From Bacteroidales bacterium (GTDB lineage: Bacteria > Bacteroidota > Bacteroidia > Bacteroidales > UBA10428): a stretch of 64,000 nucleotides of DNA. Within the stretch, counting starts at the first letter, position 1; each line of letters begins with the position of its first letter. The notes under the pieces are model-generated. The model saw nothing but the letters and a program-made list of their open reading frames with translations. It was not told the origin of the DNA and made no database searches. Location of the stretch: NCBI GenBank assembly GCA_016933335.1, contig JAFGBD010000012.1, forward strand, positions 23,260 through 87,259. The letters are read 5' to 3'. Shown here piece after piece: positions 35,056-44,143 of this stretch. The position numbers and the translations under genes were made by a program.

Positions 35056-36333
35056 ATGATTAAATTACAACATAGCATAGCTGTGGTGATGACCGTTATG
35101 TTTTTTGGCTGTTCGACACCTGTCAGGCTTCCAAAGGAACGTAATGTTGCCAAAATATATAATCCTTCGAGCACAAAGATCCATCCTGCTTTCATGGTAT
35201 ATCATGAGAACGGGAATACATCGGTGCTGGTGATCAAGGTATTCCCGAAAGAGTTGCTTTACAGCATGGCAAATCCCGAAGGACAGTACAGGGCGACCAT
35301 CAGAATAAATTTTCAGCTTGTTGATATTGAAAATCCTGAAGATAAGACCGTTGCCGACAGCGGGACGTTTACCTTCAGCTTTATCCGTGAAAATGCAGAG
35401 CAAAGGGCTATTAAAGAAATACGTGTTAAGGCTGAACAGGGCAGGATCTACCAGTTGAATATCAAGGCATCTGATATCATCAGGAACGAAGAATTGCTGA
35501 AATATATATATGTTGATAAACGTTCAGATGTGTCGCATCAGAATTATATGGTGTTCAATGAAAAAACACAGATACCTTACTTTCCTCCCTATGTACTTGG
35601 GAATGAACGTTTCAGAATAAGGTATAACAACCCGGAAAAACACGACAGCATCTTTGTCTCATACTTTGGATCTGAAATGCCGCTGCCCAAGCCATCATTC
35701 ACTTTAACCAGGGAACGGGAATTTCTGAGCCAGCCTGACAGCATCTGGATTTTACCGTATGATCAAAACATCTTATACCAGCTTGCTTATGAAGGCATGT
35801 ATTTTTTCCGGTTTGATACCTCCCGGGAAGCCGGTCTGACATTGCTGAATTATGGCGATGATTTCCCCCGGATAAAGAACCCGTATGACATGATACTGCC
35901 GCTCGCTTATCTTACTTCATCCCCTGAATATAATGAGATTAAAAGTGCCACCAACCAAAAGCTTGCTGTTGATAATTTTTGGCTCAGCTGCGCCGACGAT
36001 ATGGAAAGAGCCAGGGAACTGATACGTATCTATTATAACCGTGTGTTCTTTTCCAACTATTATTTTACTTCCTTTAAGGAAGGATGGATGACGGACCGGG
36101 GAATGATTTTTATTATTTACGGACCTCCCCAGGCAATTTATACAAAGGTTAACGAGGAAAAATGGGTATACTACAGGAAGAATTATTCATCAGCAGTTAC
36201 TTTTACTTTCTCCAGTATACAATCACCATATGCTGATAATAATTTCATTCTTCAGCGGTCTGAAAGTTATGACATGCACTGGAGGCAGGCTGTTAGTACA
36301 TGGAGAAACGGCCAGGTCTTCCTGCTTGATTAG
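35056..36333 (+). CDS. GWxTD domain lipoprotein
   Basis: 425 residues. Lipoprotein signal (SIAVVMTVMFFGC, then STPV). The C-terminal third has EGWMTDRGMIFIIYGPPQAIY, which is the GWxTD motif of a Bacteroidetes/Acidobacteria family of unknown function, followed by WVYYRKN and a final SYDMHWRQAVSTWRNGQVF. The middle is a two-sandwich beta region. The start ATG at 35056 is chosen for the signal peptide; it begins 29 bp after the ABC-F stop. Probably anchored in the outer or inner membrane facing the periplasm. Confidence 0.9.
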   Translation: MIKLQHSIAVVMTVMFFGCSTPVRLPKERNVAKIYNPSSTKIHPAFMVYHENGNTSVLVIKVFPKELLYSMANPEGQYRATIRINFQLVDIENPEDKTVADSGTFTFSFIRENAEQRAIKEIRVKAEQGRIYQLNIKASDIIRNEELLKYIYVDKRSDVSHQNYMVFNEKTQIPYFPPYVLGNERFRIRYNNPEKHDSIFVSYFGSEMPLPKPSFTLTREREFLSQPDSIWILPYDQNILYQLAYEGMYFFRFDTSREAGLTLLNYGDDFPRIKNPYDMILPLAYLTSSPEYNEIKSATNQKLAVDNFWLSCADDMERARELIRIYYNRVFFSNYYFTSFKEGWMTDRGMIFIIYGPPQAIYTKVNEEKWVYYRKNYSSAVTFTFSSIQSPYADNNFILQRSESYDMHWRQAVSTWRNGQVFLLD

Positions 36334-36348
36334 TCTGCCGGTTTACAG

Positions 36349-36485
36349 GGAGCCTGTCCCGGCATTAAGTCTGGAGCCTGTCCCGGCTTACCGGGAAGCA
36401 AGCCATAGGGCAGGCATTGCAGGAGCGAACAACCTATCGAAGCGATCGCATGGGCAGGTTTGTGGGCAGGCATTGCAGGAGCGAA
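36349..36485 (+). repeat. Short direct repeats between GWxTD gene and rlmB
   Basis: GGAGCCTGTCCCGGC occurs at 36349-36363 and 36373-36387. A 22-bp repeat beginning GGGCAGGCATTGCAGG occurs at 36408-36429 and 36464-36485. These GC-rich repeats fill the 174-bp gap; no terminator or frame is seen. Confidence 0.8.
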
Positions 36486-36507
36486 TAACGAATGAAAATA
36501 TACAGTT

Positions 36508-37260
36508 GTGAAACCAAAGAAAGACCTGATTTTCGGGATGCATTCAGTCTCCGAGGCTGTCCGTTCAGGAAAAGCAATTGAAAAGGTCCTGGTCAGAAAA
36601 GGCCTTACCAGTCCCGTAATGAATGATTTATTCAGACAGTTCAGATCTTCCGGTACAGTCGTGCAATACGTTCCGGAAGAGAAACTCAACAGGCTGGCAG
36701 GTAAGAACCACCAGGGCATCGTTGCTTTGATATCAAAGATCGAATATTACAGGCTTGAAGAAATAGTGCCATTTGTTTTTGAGAAAGGCAAATCACCGAT
36801 TATACTCGTGCTGGACAGTATCACTGATGTCAGGAATTTCGGAGCCATTGCCAGAACAGCAGAATGTGCGGGAGTTGATGCAATACTGGTACCTGTAAAA
36901 GGTTCGGCCTCAATAAATGCTGATGCGGTTAAAACTTCGGCAGGTGCGCTGCATAACATACCTGTATGCCGGACCAGTGATCTGGCATTTTCGCTGGAAT
37001 TTCTGCAAAACAGCGGACTTCGCCTGATAGGGGCTTCAGAAAAGGCGGAAAAAACTTATTTCAATACGGATTTTACACTTCCTTTTGCCCTTATCATGGG
37101 AGCTGAAGACAGGGGTATCTCGCCACGGATAATGAGAATGACGGATTCACTGGTCAGAATACCTGTTTTTGGAATGATTCAATCGTTGAATGTGGGTGTT
37201 GCCGCTTCCCTGATTATTTATGAAGCAGTCCGTCAGAGAACCCTCCCTGCCGGAAATTAA
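36508..37260 (+). CDS. rlmB: 23S rRNA guanosine-2'-O-methyltransferase (RlmB/TrmH family)
   Basis: 250 residues of the SPOUT class. The N-terminal substrate-binding domain starts KDLIFGMHSVSEAVRSG. The SAM-binding knot motifs are present: LVLDSITDVRNFGAIARTAECAGVDAIL (motif 1, with the conserved Asn-Arg), LIMGAEDRGISPRI (motif 2) and IPVFGMIQSLNVGVAASLIIYEAVRQR (motif 3). It methylates G2251 of 23S rRNA in E. coli. The start codon is GTG at 36508. The gene ends 7 bp from the convergent Lrp/AsnC gene. Confidence 0.92.
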   Translation: MKPKKDLIFGMHSVSEAVRSGKAIEKVLVRKGLTSPVMNDLFRQFRSSGTVVQYVPEEKLNRLAGKNHQGIVALISKIEYYRLEEIVPFVFEKGKSPIILVLDSITDVRNFGAIARTAECAGVDAILVPVKGSASINADAVKTSAGALHNIPVCRTSDLAFSLEFLQNSGLRLIGASEKAEKTYFNTDFTLPFALIMGAEDRGISPRIMRMTDSLVRIPVFGMIQSLNVGVAASLIIYEAVRQRTLPAGN

Positions 37261-37267
37261 ACCGGGA

Positions 37268-37741
37268 TCACTGCTCTTCCAGTACTGGCAGTTGTCTGTC
37301 AACAAGCACATCAAGCGAAATAAATGTCTCTGTTCTTGAAATACCTTTGATGGATTGTATTTTATCAGCCAGGACTTTTTTCAGATGTTCATTATCTCTG
37401 GTATAGACCTTGATGAACATGGCATACTGGCCTGTTGTATAATGACACTGGACAATCTCGGGTATCTTTACCAGATTGGATGAAACTTCTTTGAACAGTC
37501 CGGCATGGTCAAGAAATATACCAACATATGCACAGGTATGAAATCCCAGTTTCCTGGGTTCCAGATTAAACTGGCTTCCTGATATGATCCCCAGCCGTAT
37601 CAGCCTCTGAACCCGCTGGTGAATGGCAGCCCCTGAGACCCCGCATTCTCTTGCAACTTCAAGAAAAGGTATTCTTGCATTTTTTATCAGGATAGAGAGT
37701 ATCTTTCTGTCAAGATTGTCAATTTGAAAGCGATTTTTCAT
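37268..37741 (-). CDS. Lrp/AsnC family regulator
   Basis: 157 residues. N-terminal winged HTH (LDRKILSILIKNARIPFLEVARECGVSGAAIHQRVQRLIRLGII) and C-terminal RAM/ASNC effector domain (VGIFLDHAGLFKEVSSNLVKIPEIVQCHYTTGQYAMFIKVYTRD). It lies divergent to asnA across a 360-bp gap, the same arrangement as asnC-asnA in E. coli, where AsnC controls asnA in response to asparagine. That role is therefore likely but inferred from position. Confidence 0.9.
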   Translation of the reverse strand: MKNRFQIDNLDRKILSILIKNARIPFLEVARECGVSGAAIHQRVQRLIRLGIISGSQFNLEPRKLGFHTCAYVGIFLDHAGLFKEVSSNLVKIPEIVQCHYTTGQYAMFIKVYTRDNEHLKKVLADKIQSIKGISRTETFISLDVLVDRQLPVLEEQ

Positions 37742-38101
37742 TTTTTGATTGAATATTTAATATTATTAATTATTATTTCTATTTTAATTACAATATGAAA
37801 GTAAATATAGCATTTATTTAATTAAAATAAAATTTTATTTGTTGAATATCTATTATATTAATAGATTTGTGAGGCATCGGGATGGTTTTTTTTGAATGGC
37901 TGGTAATTAAGGCTGAAGAAAAACTGTTAAGAACCAGGATGCATAAGTTTTATTTACTGCCATGCATCTGTACGAGCCCGGACTCTTGAAGTTTAGGCTC
38001 ATTATTGAAGATAAAATATATGGCCAGTCCGTTGATTTCTGTCTTATATTCCATAACCAACGGTTTTAAAAAAAACGACCTATTAATCAAACTCAGAAAT
38101 T
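37742..38101. other. Divergent regulatory gap between Lrp/AsnC gene and asnA
   Basis: 360 bp. The left 120 bp are extremely AT-rich with repeated TTATTAATTATT-like runs, consistent with Lrp-type binding and bending, but no defined operator can be picked. The right part is unremarkable and contains no reading frame or hairpin I can support. Confidence 0.5.
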
Positions 38102-39142
38102 ATGAGCAAACCACTTATTATTCCGAAGAATTACAATAGTATCCTTAGTCTCAAGGAAACAGAGAAAGCAATCAAACTGGTGAAAGATACCTTTCAGCAG
38201 AACCTGTCTGCCGAGCTGAGATTGAGAAGAGTCACTGCGCCCCTCTTTGTTTTGAAGGGAACCGGTATCAATGATGATCTGAATGGCGTGGAACGTAAAG
38301 TCTCATTTAAGGTCAGAGACATGGAAAATGCCGAGGCTGAAATTGTGAATTCACTGGCCAAATGGAAAAGAATCGCCCTGGCAGACTACGGTATTGAGAA
38401 GGGATATGGTATCTATACCGATATGAATGCAGTACGCCCTGACGAAGAGCTGGATAACACCCATTCGCTGTATGTCGACCAGTGGGACTGGGAACTGGTT
38501 ATCAGCCGGAAGGAAAGAACACTTGAGTTTCTGAAGTATATCGTCAGGAAAATTTATGAAGCACTAAAACGCACTGAATTTGTGATTTATGAGAATATCC
38601 CGGAACTTGAACCGGTATTGCCTGACGAAATAACATTCATCCATTCGGAAGAACTGCAGTTATTATATCCAAAGTTAGATCCAAGGGATCGTGAAACTGA
38701 AGCTGCAAAAAAATACGGAGCCTTTTTTGTAATCGGCATAGGCGGTGAACTGGCTGACGGCCGGCCTCACGATGGCCGCGCACCTGACTATGACGACTGG
38801 ATAACACCAACAAGAACCGGTTATAAAGGCCTGAACGGTGATATCATAATCTGGAATCCCATCCTTGAATCGGCTTTTGAAATTTCCTCAATGGGTATCA
38901 GGGTTGATAAAGACACATTGATGAAACAACTCGAAATCACAAATACAACAGACCGGGAAGAGTTATATTTCCATAAACGCCTGATAAACGGAGAATTGCC
39001 TCTGTCAATCGGTGGCGGACTAGGACAATCAAGAATCTGCATGTATTATCTCAGAAAAGCACATATCGGAGAGATTCAATCCGGAATCTGGCCTGAAAAG
39101 ATGATACAGGAATGTAAAATAAATAACATTTTCCTGGTCTGA
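38102..39142 (+). CDS. asnA: Aspartate-ammonia ligase AsnA
   Basis: 346 residues, near the usual 330. Ammonia-dependent asparagine synthetase related to class II aminoacyl-tRNA synthetases. Family signatures: IPKNYNSILSLKETEKAIKLVKD at the start, VTAPLFVLKGTGINDDLNGVERKVSF, LYVDQWDWELVI, GKY-equivalent GAFFVIGIGGELADGRPHDGRAPDYDDW and the C-terminal SIGGGLGQSRICMYYL. It stands between its probable AsnC-type regulator and the ammonium transporter amt, so this block handles free ammonium. A glutamine-using synthetase is also present at 44478. Confidence 0.95.
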   Translation: MSKPLIIPKNYNSILSLKETEKAIKLVKDTFQQNLSAELRLRRVTAPLFVLKGTGINDDLNGVERKVSFKVRDMENAEAEIVNSLAKWKRIALADYGIEKGYGIYTDMNAVRPDEELDNTHSLYVDQWDWELVISRKERTLEFLKYIVRKIYEALKRTEFVIYENIPELEPVLPDEITFIHSEELQLLYPKLDPRDRETEAAKKYGAFFVIGIGGELADGRPHDGRAPDYDDWITPTRTGYKGLNGDIIIWNPILESAFEISSMGIRVDKDTLMKQLEITNTTDREELYFHKRLINGELPLSIGGGLGQSRICMYYLRKAHIGEIQSGIWPEKMIQECKINNIFLV

Positions 39143-39163
39143 TAATAATGCTGTCAAATCATT

Positions 39164-39203
39164 AAAGAGGTTGTCAGACAAGGTAAAAGCAACCTCTTTT
39201 TTG
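39164..39203 (+). terminator. Rho-independent terminator of asnA
   Basis: AAAGAGGTTG (39164-39173) pairs with CAACCTCTTT (39190-39199), followed by more T. This hairpin is at the same time the first block of dispersed repeat copy B. Confidence 0.8.
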
Positions 39204-39292
39204 TTGATTTTATCCGTTCCCTCTGGCATGGCACTTTAAAATATTCAATCCTGCAGAGGATAAACTGACTTTTGATACATCCTCTGTTTTGT
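39164..39292 (+). repeat. Dispersed intergenic repeat, copy B (two hairpins)
   Basis: First hairpin as the asnA terminator, then TTGATTTTATCC, a variable middle, and a second hairpin CAGAGGAT (39254-39261) / ATCCTCTG (39279-39286) followed by TTTT. This is the best-preserved copy; compare 16983-17110 and 49985-50295. The rest of the gap to 39636 is very AT-rich leader of amt with no supported gene. Confidence 0.75.
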
Positions 39293-39636
39293 CTGAAACA
39301 GGTGCTGCCATCAAATATCATCCGGAAATTCAGAACAATCGATGCGGATTGGTTTATCCCTGCCGGATTTCAGTTATTCTGTTCATGCGGATGATGTTTG
39401 TATTTACCATATATTATTATTCTGAATGAAGATTAAGTTAATTATTTTACTTACCCCCTTTTTTATTTATATTTATATTATTTTTATGTATTATTATGAT
39501 ATGTTACCCATGTTTTTATATGGTTTTATAAATTTTATTTGTATTTTATTTTTTATTAACCCCTTTTTTTATAATTTTATCCCCGTATTTTTAATGAATC
39601 CTCAATGTTGTCTTTAACTAATAATTTAAAATTCTC

Positions 39637-40935
39637 ATGAATACATTTAAAAGAAAAACTGTTTTGGTGACTGTGTTGTTGCTGTTATTTTCGGCAGCCA
39701 GCATCTCAGGTTCAGAAGGGGCAGAGGTTGATACCGGAATCACCTCGTGGATGTTGACCTCCACAGCCCTTGTTTTACTAATGATCCCCGGACTGGCAAT
39801 GTTTTACGGGGGACTGGTCCGTACCAAAAATGTAATGGGTACCATGATGCACAGCTTCACGGCAATGGGTGTTATGGCTGTTCTGTGGGTAGTTATCGGC
39901 TATGCCATGAGCTTTGGAGAAAATATCCTTGGTGGCTGGTTTGGATGGAATAAGGATTATTTTCTGCTGAAAGGTATTGATGAGACAATCATGGATGCCA
40001 AAGTTCCTGAATATGTTTTCTCCATGTTCCAAGGTAAATTTGCCATTATCACTCCGGCGCTGATTGCAGGTGCATTTGCCGAAAGGGTAACTTTCAAAGG
40101 TTATGTTCTGTTTATTGCCTTATGGGGGATGATTGTTTATAATCCTTTGTGCCATTGGGTATGGGCTGGTGACGGATTTCTTTATCAATTGGGTGCAATT
40201 GATTTTGCCGGCGGTACAGTGGTGCACATCTCAGCCGGAATAAGCGGTTTGGTGGCAGCAATTTATTTAGGCGCCCGCCGCGGACATCCTTCAACAGCCA
40301 TGCCTCCCAGTAATCTCACCATGACTATGATGGGAGCCGGACTTCTCTGGGTTGGCTGGTTTGGTTTTAATGCAGGCAGCAGTGTCAGCAGCGGACTCCT
40401 TACCACACAGGCACTTACGGCTACCCAGACAGCAGCTGCTGCGGGCGCCATCGCATGGATGATCATTGAAGGCATACATCACGGAAAATCCACTGCCCTG
40501 GGATTTGCTTCAGGGATTCTGGCCGGACTTGTGGCAGTCACTCCTGCCGCAGGAGTTGTTCAGCCCTGGGGCGCACTTATACTGGGTACTGCTGCTGCAT
40601 CAGTCTGCTATCTTGCAATCATCCTGAAGGACAAACTGGGCTATGATGACAGCCTTGACGCATTTGGTATTCATGGCATCGGAGGCATAGTGGGTGCTTT
40701 GTTGCTGGCTTTCCTTATGCGCGGCAGCCATACCGTACCTGAGATATTCAGCCAGTTTGGTGTGCAGGTACTTGCCGTGGGTATTGCCATTGCTTATGCC
40801 GCTTTCGTTACGTTCATTTTGTTGGTGATAGTGAACAAACTGGTTGGCCTGAGAAGTTCTGTCAGGGAGGAGATGCAGGGACTGGATGCATCTTATCACG
40901 GCGAGCACGGATATGGCATGGTAAATGTCAGTTAA
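39637..40935 (+). CDS. amt: Ammonium transporter Amt
   Basis: 432 residues. Cleavable signal peptide (VLVTVLLLLFSAASISG) and eleven membrane segments. Family signatures: ALVLLMIPGLAMFYGGLVRTKNV, FAIITPALIAGAFAERV, CHWVWAGDGFLYQLGAIDFAGGTVVHISAGISGLVAAIYLG, WVGWFGFNAGSS and DAFGIHGIGGIVGALL. The two pore His residues are in VVHISAG and GIHGIGG. It imports ammonium or ammonia and is gated by the PII protein encoded 114 bp downstream. Confidence 0.96.
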   Translation: MNTFKRKTVLVTVLLLLFSAASISGSEGAEVDTGITSWMLTSTALVLLMIPGLAMFYGGLVRTKNVMGTMMHSFTAMGVMAVLWVVIGYAMSFGENILGGWFGWNKDYFLLKGIDETIMDAKVPEYVFSMFQGKFAIITPALIAGAFAERVTFKGYVLFIALWGMIVYNPLCHWVWAGDGFLYQLGAIDFAGGTVVHISAGISGLVAAIYLGARRGHPSTAMPPSNLTMTMMGAGLLWVGWFGFNAGSSVSSGLLTTQALTATQTAAAAGAIAWMIIEGIHHGKSTALGFASGILAGLVAVTPAAGVVQPWGALILGTAAASVCYLAIILKDKLGYDDSLDAFGIHGIGGIVGALLLAFLMRGSHTVPEIFSQFGVQVLAVGIAIAYAAFVTFILLVIVNKLVGLRSSVREEMQGLDASYHGEHGYGMVNVS

Positions 40936-41049
40936 CCGTTCCGAAGGTATATGGTACAGCGGGAAATTCACCAGATCCGCATGATACCATGAATGTAACT
41001 CACTTAAAGATATCGATTTAAGACAATAATCATAGAAACATTTATAAGT

Positions 41050-41394
41050 ATGAAACTAATAACAGCCATAATAAGAGAAACGAAACTTGACCAGGTAAGA
41101 GAGGCATTGATTGAAAATGAAATTACCCGGATTACGGTGGTCAGGGTTTCGGGTCACGGACAACAACTCAATGAAGACATATACAGGGGTAAAAAGGTGG
41201 TGCCCAACCTGATACCGAAGGTCAAACTTGAAATAGCCGTCAACGATTCATTTGTTGATATCACCGTGAATACAATCATTGCCAATGCCAGAACCAACGC
41301 ATCAGGCGAAGTTGGTGACGGAAAAATATGGATTACGCCGCTCGAAGAATGTATCAGGATAAGAACCGGTGAAAAAGGTGGGAACGCAATTTAG
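41050..41394 (+). CDS. PII nitrogen regulatory protein (GlnK-like)
   Basis: 114 residues. PII fold with MKLITAIIRETKLDQVREAL at the N-terminus, the C-loop/B-loop segment NARTNASGEVGDGKIWITPLEECIRIRTGEKG binding ATP, and a T-loop DIYRGKKVVPNLIPKVK that is one residue shorter than in E. coli GlnB. The tyrosine uridylylated in enterobacteria (Tyr51) is Val here, so control by GlnD-type uridylylation is unlikely. The amt neighbour upstream marks it as the GlnK that docks on the transporter. Confidence 0.94.
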   Translation: MKLITAIIRETKLDQVREALIENEITRITVVRVSGHGQQLNEDIYRGKKVVPNLIPKVKLEIAVNDSFVDITVNTIIANARTNASGEVGDGKIWITPLEECIRIRTGEKGGNAI

Positions 41395-41450
41395 TTGTTG
41401 CCTGCCGGCATGTCTTCTCTTCGTTCAGATGGTATTTCCTGAATATCCGA

Positions 41451-41494
41451 TATCCCTGCCTGCAAAAACCTTTGCACCTGTGCAGACAGGGATA
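41451..41494. repeat. Imperfect inverted repeat between convergent genes
   Basis: TATCCCTGCCTGCA (41451-41464) pairs with TGCAGACAGGGATA (41481-41494) with one mismatch and a 16-base loop. It sits between the PII gene and the convergent lipoprotein gene and may slow or end transcription from both sides; no T-run follows directly. Confidence 0.5.
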
Positions 41495-41552
41495 CCTGTT
41501 ATTTACGGGGTTTATCTGCCAGCAAGTACTTACGCTGATAATGAAACCCGGT

Positions 41553-42572
41553 CTATCTGAATCTTCGCCTGTTGGCTCTCCAGAATTTCGAGTAATTATC
41601 CTGGGAGACAATGCCTACAGGACCTTCATATATACCCCCTGTACTCCTTGAATCCCAGACCCTGATGGCAATCAGATTATCTTTTTCCTTCAGTGTAAAA
41701 CCCTCAGGAAGATAATAACCCCTGAATTCATCCCAGCAACCATAGGTTTCATGTTCATCCGTTTCCGCGTCAATACGTCCTGTATGACCAACAAGCTTAC
41801 CATTGATATATACCTCGTCAATATCATCAATCTTGCCGGCCACAACGACAAGTCTTTGATCGTTCAGCTGAGATGGCACGTCGAATCTCTTACGATACCA
41901 TGCATAACCGTCATGATCCTCATATCCCTGCTCCTCCCAATACTCGGGAACATTGATGGTTTTCCATTCAGAATCGTCAAAATCTTCATTTTTCCAGATA
42001 CCTGAATCATTCAGATGAAATTTCCACATGCCCGACAAATCCACATCCAGCGGTATCACGTCGGCACGGTATATTCCAAATCTGCCGCTTCTGATCCCTC
42101 CGGACTCATGTCCGTCATATACCCTGACTGCTATAACATTCCCGCCGGAATAATTGATAAGGTTATGAGGTATGAAATATCTTCGCTGAACTTCCCATGC
42201 ACCTTTATAATCAGGAGGGAAGGTACCGTTGCTTCCGATTAGTTTACCATTGAAATAGACCTCGTCAACATCATCAATTTTTCCAATAAATAAAAAGAGA
42301 CTGGCTTTTTCATATCTCTTTGAAATATTGACATGTCTCCTGTACCAGGCAAAACCGTTGTACCCCCTGTAACCCTGTTCTTCCCAGCTCGAAGGCACGT
42401 AGACCCTGTCCCAGAACTTGTCGTTAAAATCCGGATTAGCCCATTCCTTGTTATCACCGATGGCAAATTTCCATTGTCCTTTCAGTTCACGTATTTTTTC
42501 AGGATGATATTCACATGAAAACAATATCCATGAACTCGCAATTAAAATTAAAATAAACGGTCTGATCTTCAT
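41553..42572 (-). CDS. Lipoprotein with two GH2-type sugar-binding domains
   Basis: 339 residues from ATG 42572 (another ATG is 9 bp upstream). Lipoprotein signal ILILIASSWILFSC, then two repeats of a beta-galactosidase-type jelly-roll: LKGQWKFAIGDNKEWANPDFNDKFWDRVYVPSSWEEQGY... with KIDDVDEVYFNGKLIG, and LSGMWKFHLNDSGIWKNEDFDDSEWKTINVPEYWEEQGY... with KIDDIDEVYINGKLVG. No catalytic barrel follows, so it is a carbohydrate-binding lipoprotein rather than an enzyme. The repeat halves are similar enough to suggest internal duplication. It lies 18 bp from a DUF6249 gene on the same strand. Confidence 0.85.
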   Translation of the reverse strand: MKIRPFILILIASSWILFSCEYHPEKIRELKGQWKFAIGDNKEWANPDFNDKFWDRVYVPSSWEEQGYRGYNGFAWYRRHVNISKRYEKASLFLFIGKIDDVDEVYFNGKLIGSNGTFPPDYKGAWEVQRRYFIPHNLINYSGGNVIAVRVYDGHESGGIRSGRFGIYRADVIPLDVDLSGMWKFHLNDSGIWKNEDFDDSEWKTINVPEYWEEQGYEDHDGYAWYRKRFDVPSQLNDQRLVVVAGKIDDIDEVYINGKLVGHTGRIDAETDEHETYGCWDEFRGYYLPEGFTLKEKDNLIAIRVWDSRSTGGIYEGPVGIVSQDNYSKFWRANRRRFR

Positions 42573-42590
42573 TTCTTGCATTTTTTAAGA

Positions 42591-42950
42591 TTATTTACCC
42601 GATTTTTTCTTTCTCCTGTCGATGTAAGCGGCTAGCATCAGGCTCACCCCTCCGAAGAACAGGATTGAGAAAAAATAAGATGCTGCCTCATTCTGAAAAG
42701 CATTGACGTTGTAATATAACAGGTTCCCGGCAACAATGCCGATTGCAATACCAATAAGGAAGATACCGATTACCAAAGGCAGATTGCTGTAACGCATATA
42801 TTCATCTTTGAACAGCAACGGATCTGCCCCTTTTGATATGATGGCCATCCTCTCCTTATTTTTGTTGGTTAACATAACAATTCCGAGTATTACTGCGGTT
42901 AGCGACCCGAAAATAATTAAAAGTATTAAAACTGCTCCAATTGGTCCCAT
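42591..42950 (-). CDS. DUF6249-like membrane protein
   Basis: 119 residues with three hydrophobic segments (AVLILLIIFGSLTAVILGIVML, LPLVIGIFLIGIAIGIVAGNLLYY, SYFFSILFFGGVSLMLAAYI) and NKNKERMAIISKGADPLLF between the first two, the pattern of DUF6249. In Bacteroidetes it is usually next to an ECF sigma gene, which here starts 136 bp away in the opposite direction. Function unknown. Confidence 0.82.
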   Translation of the reverse strand: MGPIGAVLILLIIFGSLTAVILGIVMLTNKNKERMAIISKGADPLLFKDEYMRYSNLPLVIGIFLIGIAIGIVAGNLLYYNVNAFQNEAASYFFSILFFGGVSLMLAAYIDRRKKKSGK

Positions 42951-43086
42951 AATTCTTTAATTTTATTATTTGATTATTTAATTTGTATTATCAAAACATG
43001 TGACGCCATGTCTGATCATCCGGTTACAAAAAAACCGCATCAGTTTTCTGTAACCTGATATCCTTATCAGGCGTCTGTATTATATA

Positions 43087-43665
43087 ATGCACCTGAAAAA
43101 AGACAACTATTATATCAGCCGGGTACTTGAAGGAAAAACCTGTGATTTCAAATACCTTATTGATAAATATAAGGATATGATTTTCACGCTGGCATTCAGA
43201 ATAACCGGTAACAAAGAAGACGCAGAAGAAGTTGCCCAGGATGTTTTTTTAAAAGCTTACAGGGGACTGGAAGCATTCCGCGGAACTTCAAAATTTTCAA
43301 CATGGCTGTATAAGATTGCCTATAACCATTCTGTTTCCCGGATCAGAAAAAAACAGCCGGATATTCAATCCTATGATTCCATGGAGATAACGATGGATGA
43401 ATGGAAGGGTGAAACAGACATAAATCTTGAACGGATGGATAACATTCCTGTTAAATATATCAGGCAGGCATTTGAAAAACTTGAAGAAACCGAAAGGGCT
43501 GTGCTTACCATGTTTTACCAGGATGAACTCAGTGTAAAGGAGATTTCACATGCAACCGGACTCAGTATTTCGAATGTGAAGGTGAAACTATTCAGAGGAC
43601 GCAAAAAGCTGACAGATACGCTTAAAAGGATTTTGAAAACAGAATTGATCGACTTAATATCATAA
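43087..43665 (+). CDS. ECF-type RNA polymerase sigma factor
   Basis: 192 residues. Region 2 includes YLIDKYKDMIFTLAFRITGNKEDAEEVAQDVFLKAYRGLEAFRGTSKFSTWLYKIAYNHSVSRIRK, contacting core polymerase and the -10 region. Region 4 is YIRQAFEKLEETERAVLTMFYQDELSVKEISHATGLSISNVKVKLFRGRKKL, the -35-binding HTH. No region 3 is present, as expected for ECF factors. The gene 37 bp downstream encodes a small membrane protein that is probably its regulator. Confidence 0.94.
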   Translation: MHLKKDNYYISRVLEGKTCDFKYLIDKYKDMIFTLAFRITGNKEDAEEVAQDVFLKAYRGLEAFRGTSKFSTWLYKIAYNHSVSRIRKKQPDIQSYDSMEITMDEWKGETDINLERMDNIPVKYIRQAFEKLEETERAVLTMFYQDELSVKEISHATGLSISNVKVKLFRGRKKLTDTLKRILKTELIDLIS

Positions 43666-43702
43666 ACCTGGTTAAAGAATCAGACAATCTCAATGGCAGG
43701 AA

Positions 43703-44143
43703 GTGAAAAAATTTAAATTTACGGGCATGAAACCTGATACGATGGAAAAAGATTTTAAATTGTTGTTCGGTAAAATCGGAAACGTAAAAGCACCGGAAGA
43801 TTTTACCAATGTAGTAATGAAGAAAATTAAAGCTGAAAACCAATATGCCCGGGCACATGCTTTGCAAAAAAGCAGCTATTGGTCTCTTTTGCCCTATCTG
43901 ATTGCCATGATATTAGTCATCCCTTTTGTCATCCCCACCATCAATTGGATCATTAACATCGACTGGAGTTTTATCTCTTTCGATATTTCCATGATACGCG
44001 AATGGATCGAGCGGCTTGCTGATAATTTTGCTGCCGTCACATTCACGTCTCAGGCAATCATCATCTCTTTAATATTTGTTGTGATGCTGGCCATTCTTGC
44101 CATTGAAATATCCGGTATAAACCAAAAAAAAATATTTGGCTAA
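43703..44143 (+). CDS. Small membrane protein, likely anti-sigma partner
   Basis: 146 residues from a GTG at 43703 (ATG alternatives at 43727 and 43742). A cytoplasmic N-terminal part with KAPEDFTNVVMKKIK, a pattern common in the cytoplasmic end of proteins encoded after ECF sigma genes, is followed by two membrane helices (LLPYLIAMILVIPFVIPTI and TSQAIIISLIFVVMLAILAIEI). No zinc-binding HxxxCxxC anti-sigma motif is present. Position suggests it holds the sigma factor at the membrane. Confidence 0.7.
   Translation: MKKFKFTGMKPDTMEKDFKLLFGKIGNVKAPEDFTNVVMKKIKAENQYARAHALQKSSYWSLLPYLIAMILVIPFVIPTINWIINIDWSFISFDISMIREWIERLADNFAAVTFTSQAIIISLIFVVMLAILAIEISGINQKKIFG

Noticed and set aside
39226..39245. 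Sigma-54 site before amt (TGGCAC)
   Set aside because: The matching TTGC element at the required spacing is missing, and the site is 400 bp upstream inside a dispersed repeat.
39426..39617. 63-residue hydrophobic frame before amt
   Set aside because: Composition follows the extreme AT content of the leader; no ribosome site or family pattern.
41369..41560. Small frame overlapping the end of the PII gene
   Set aside because: Overlaps a real gene and an inverted repeat; no coding signal.
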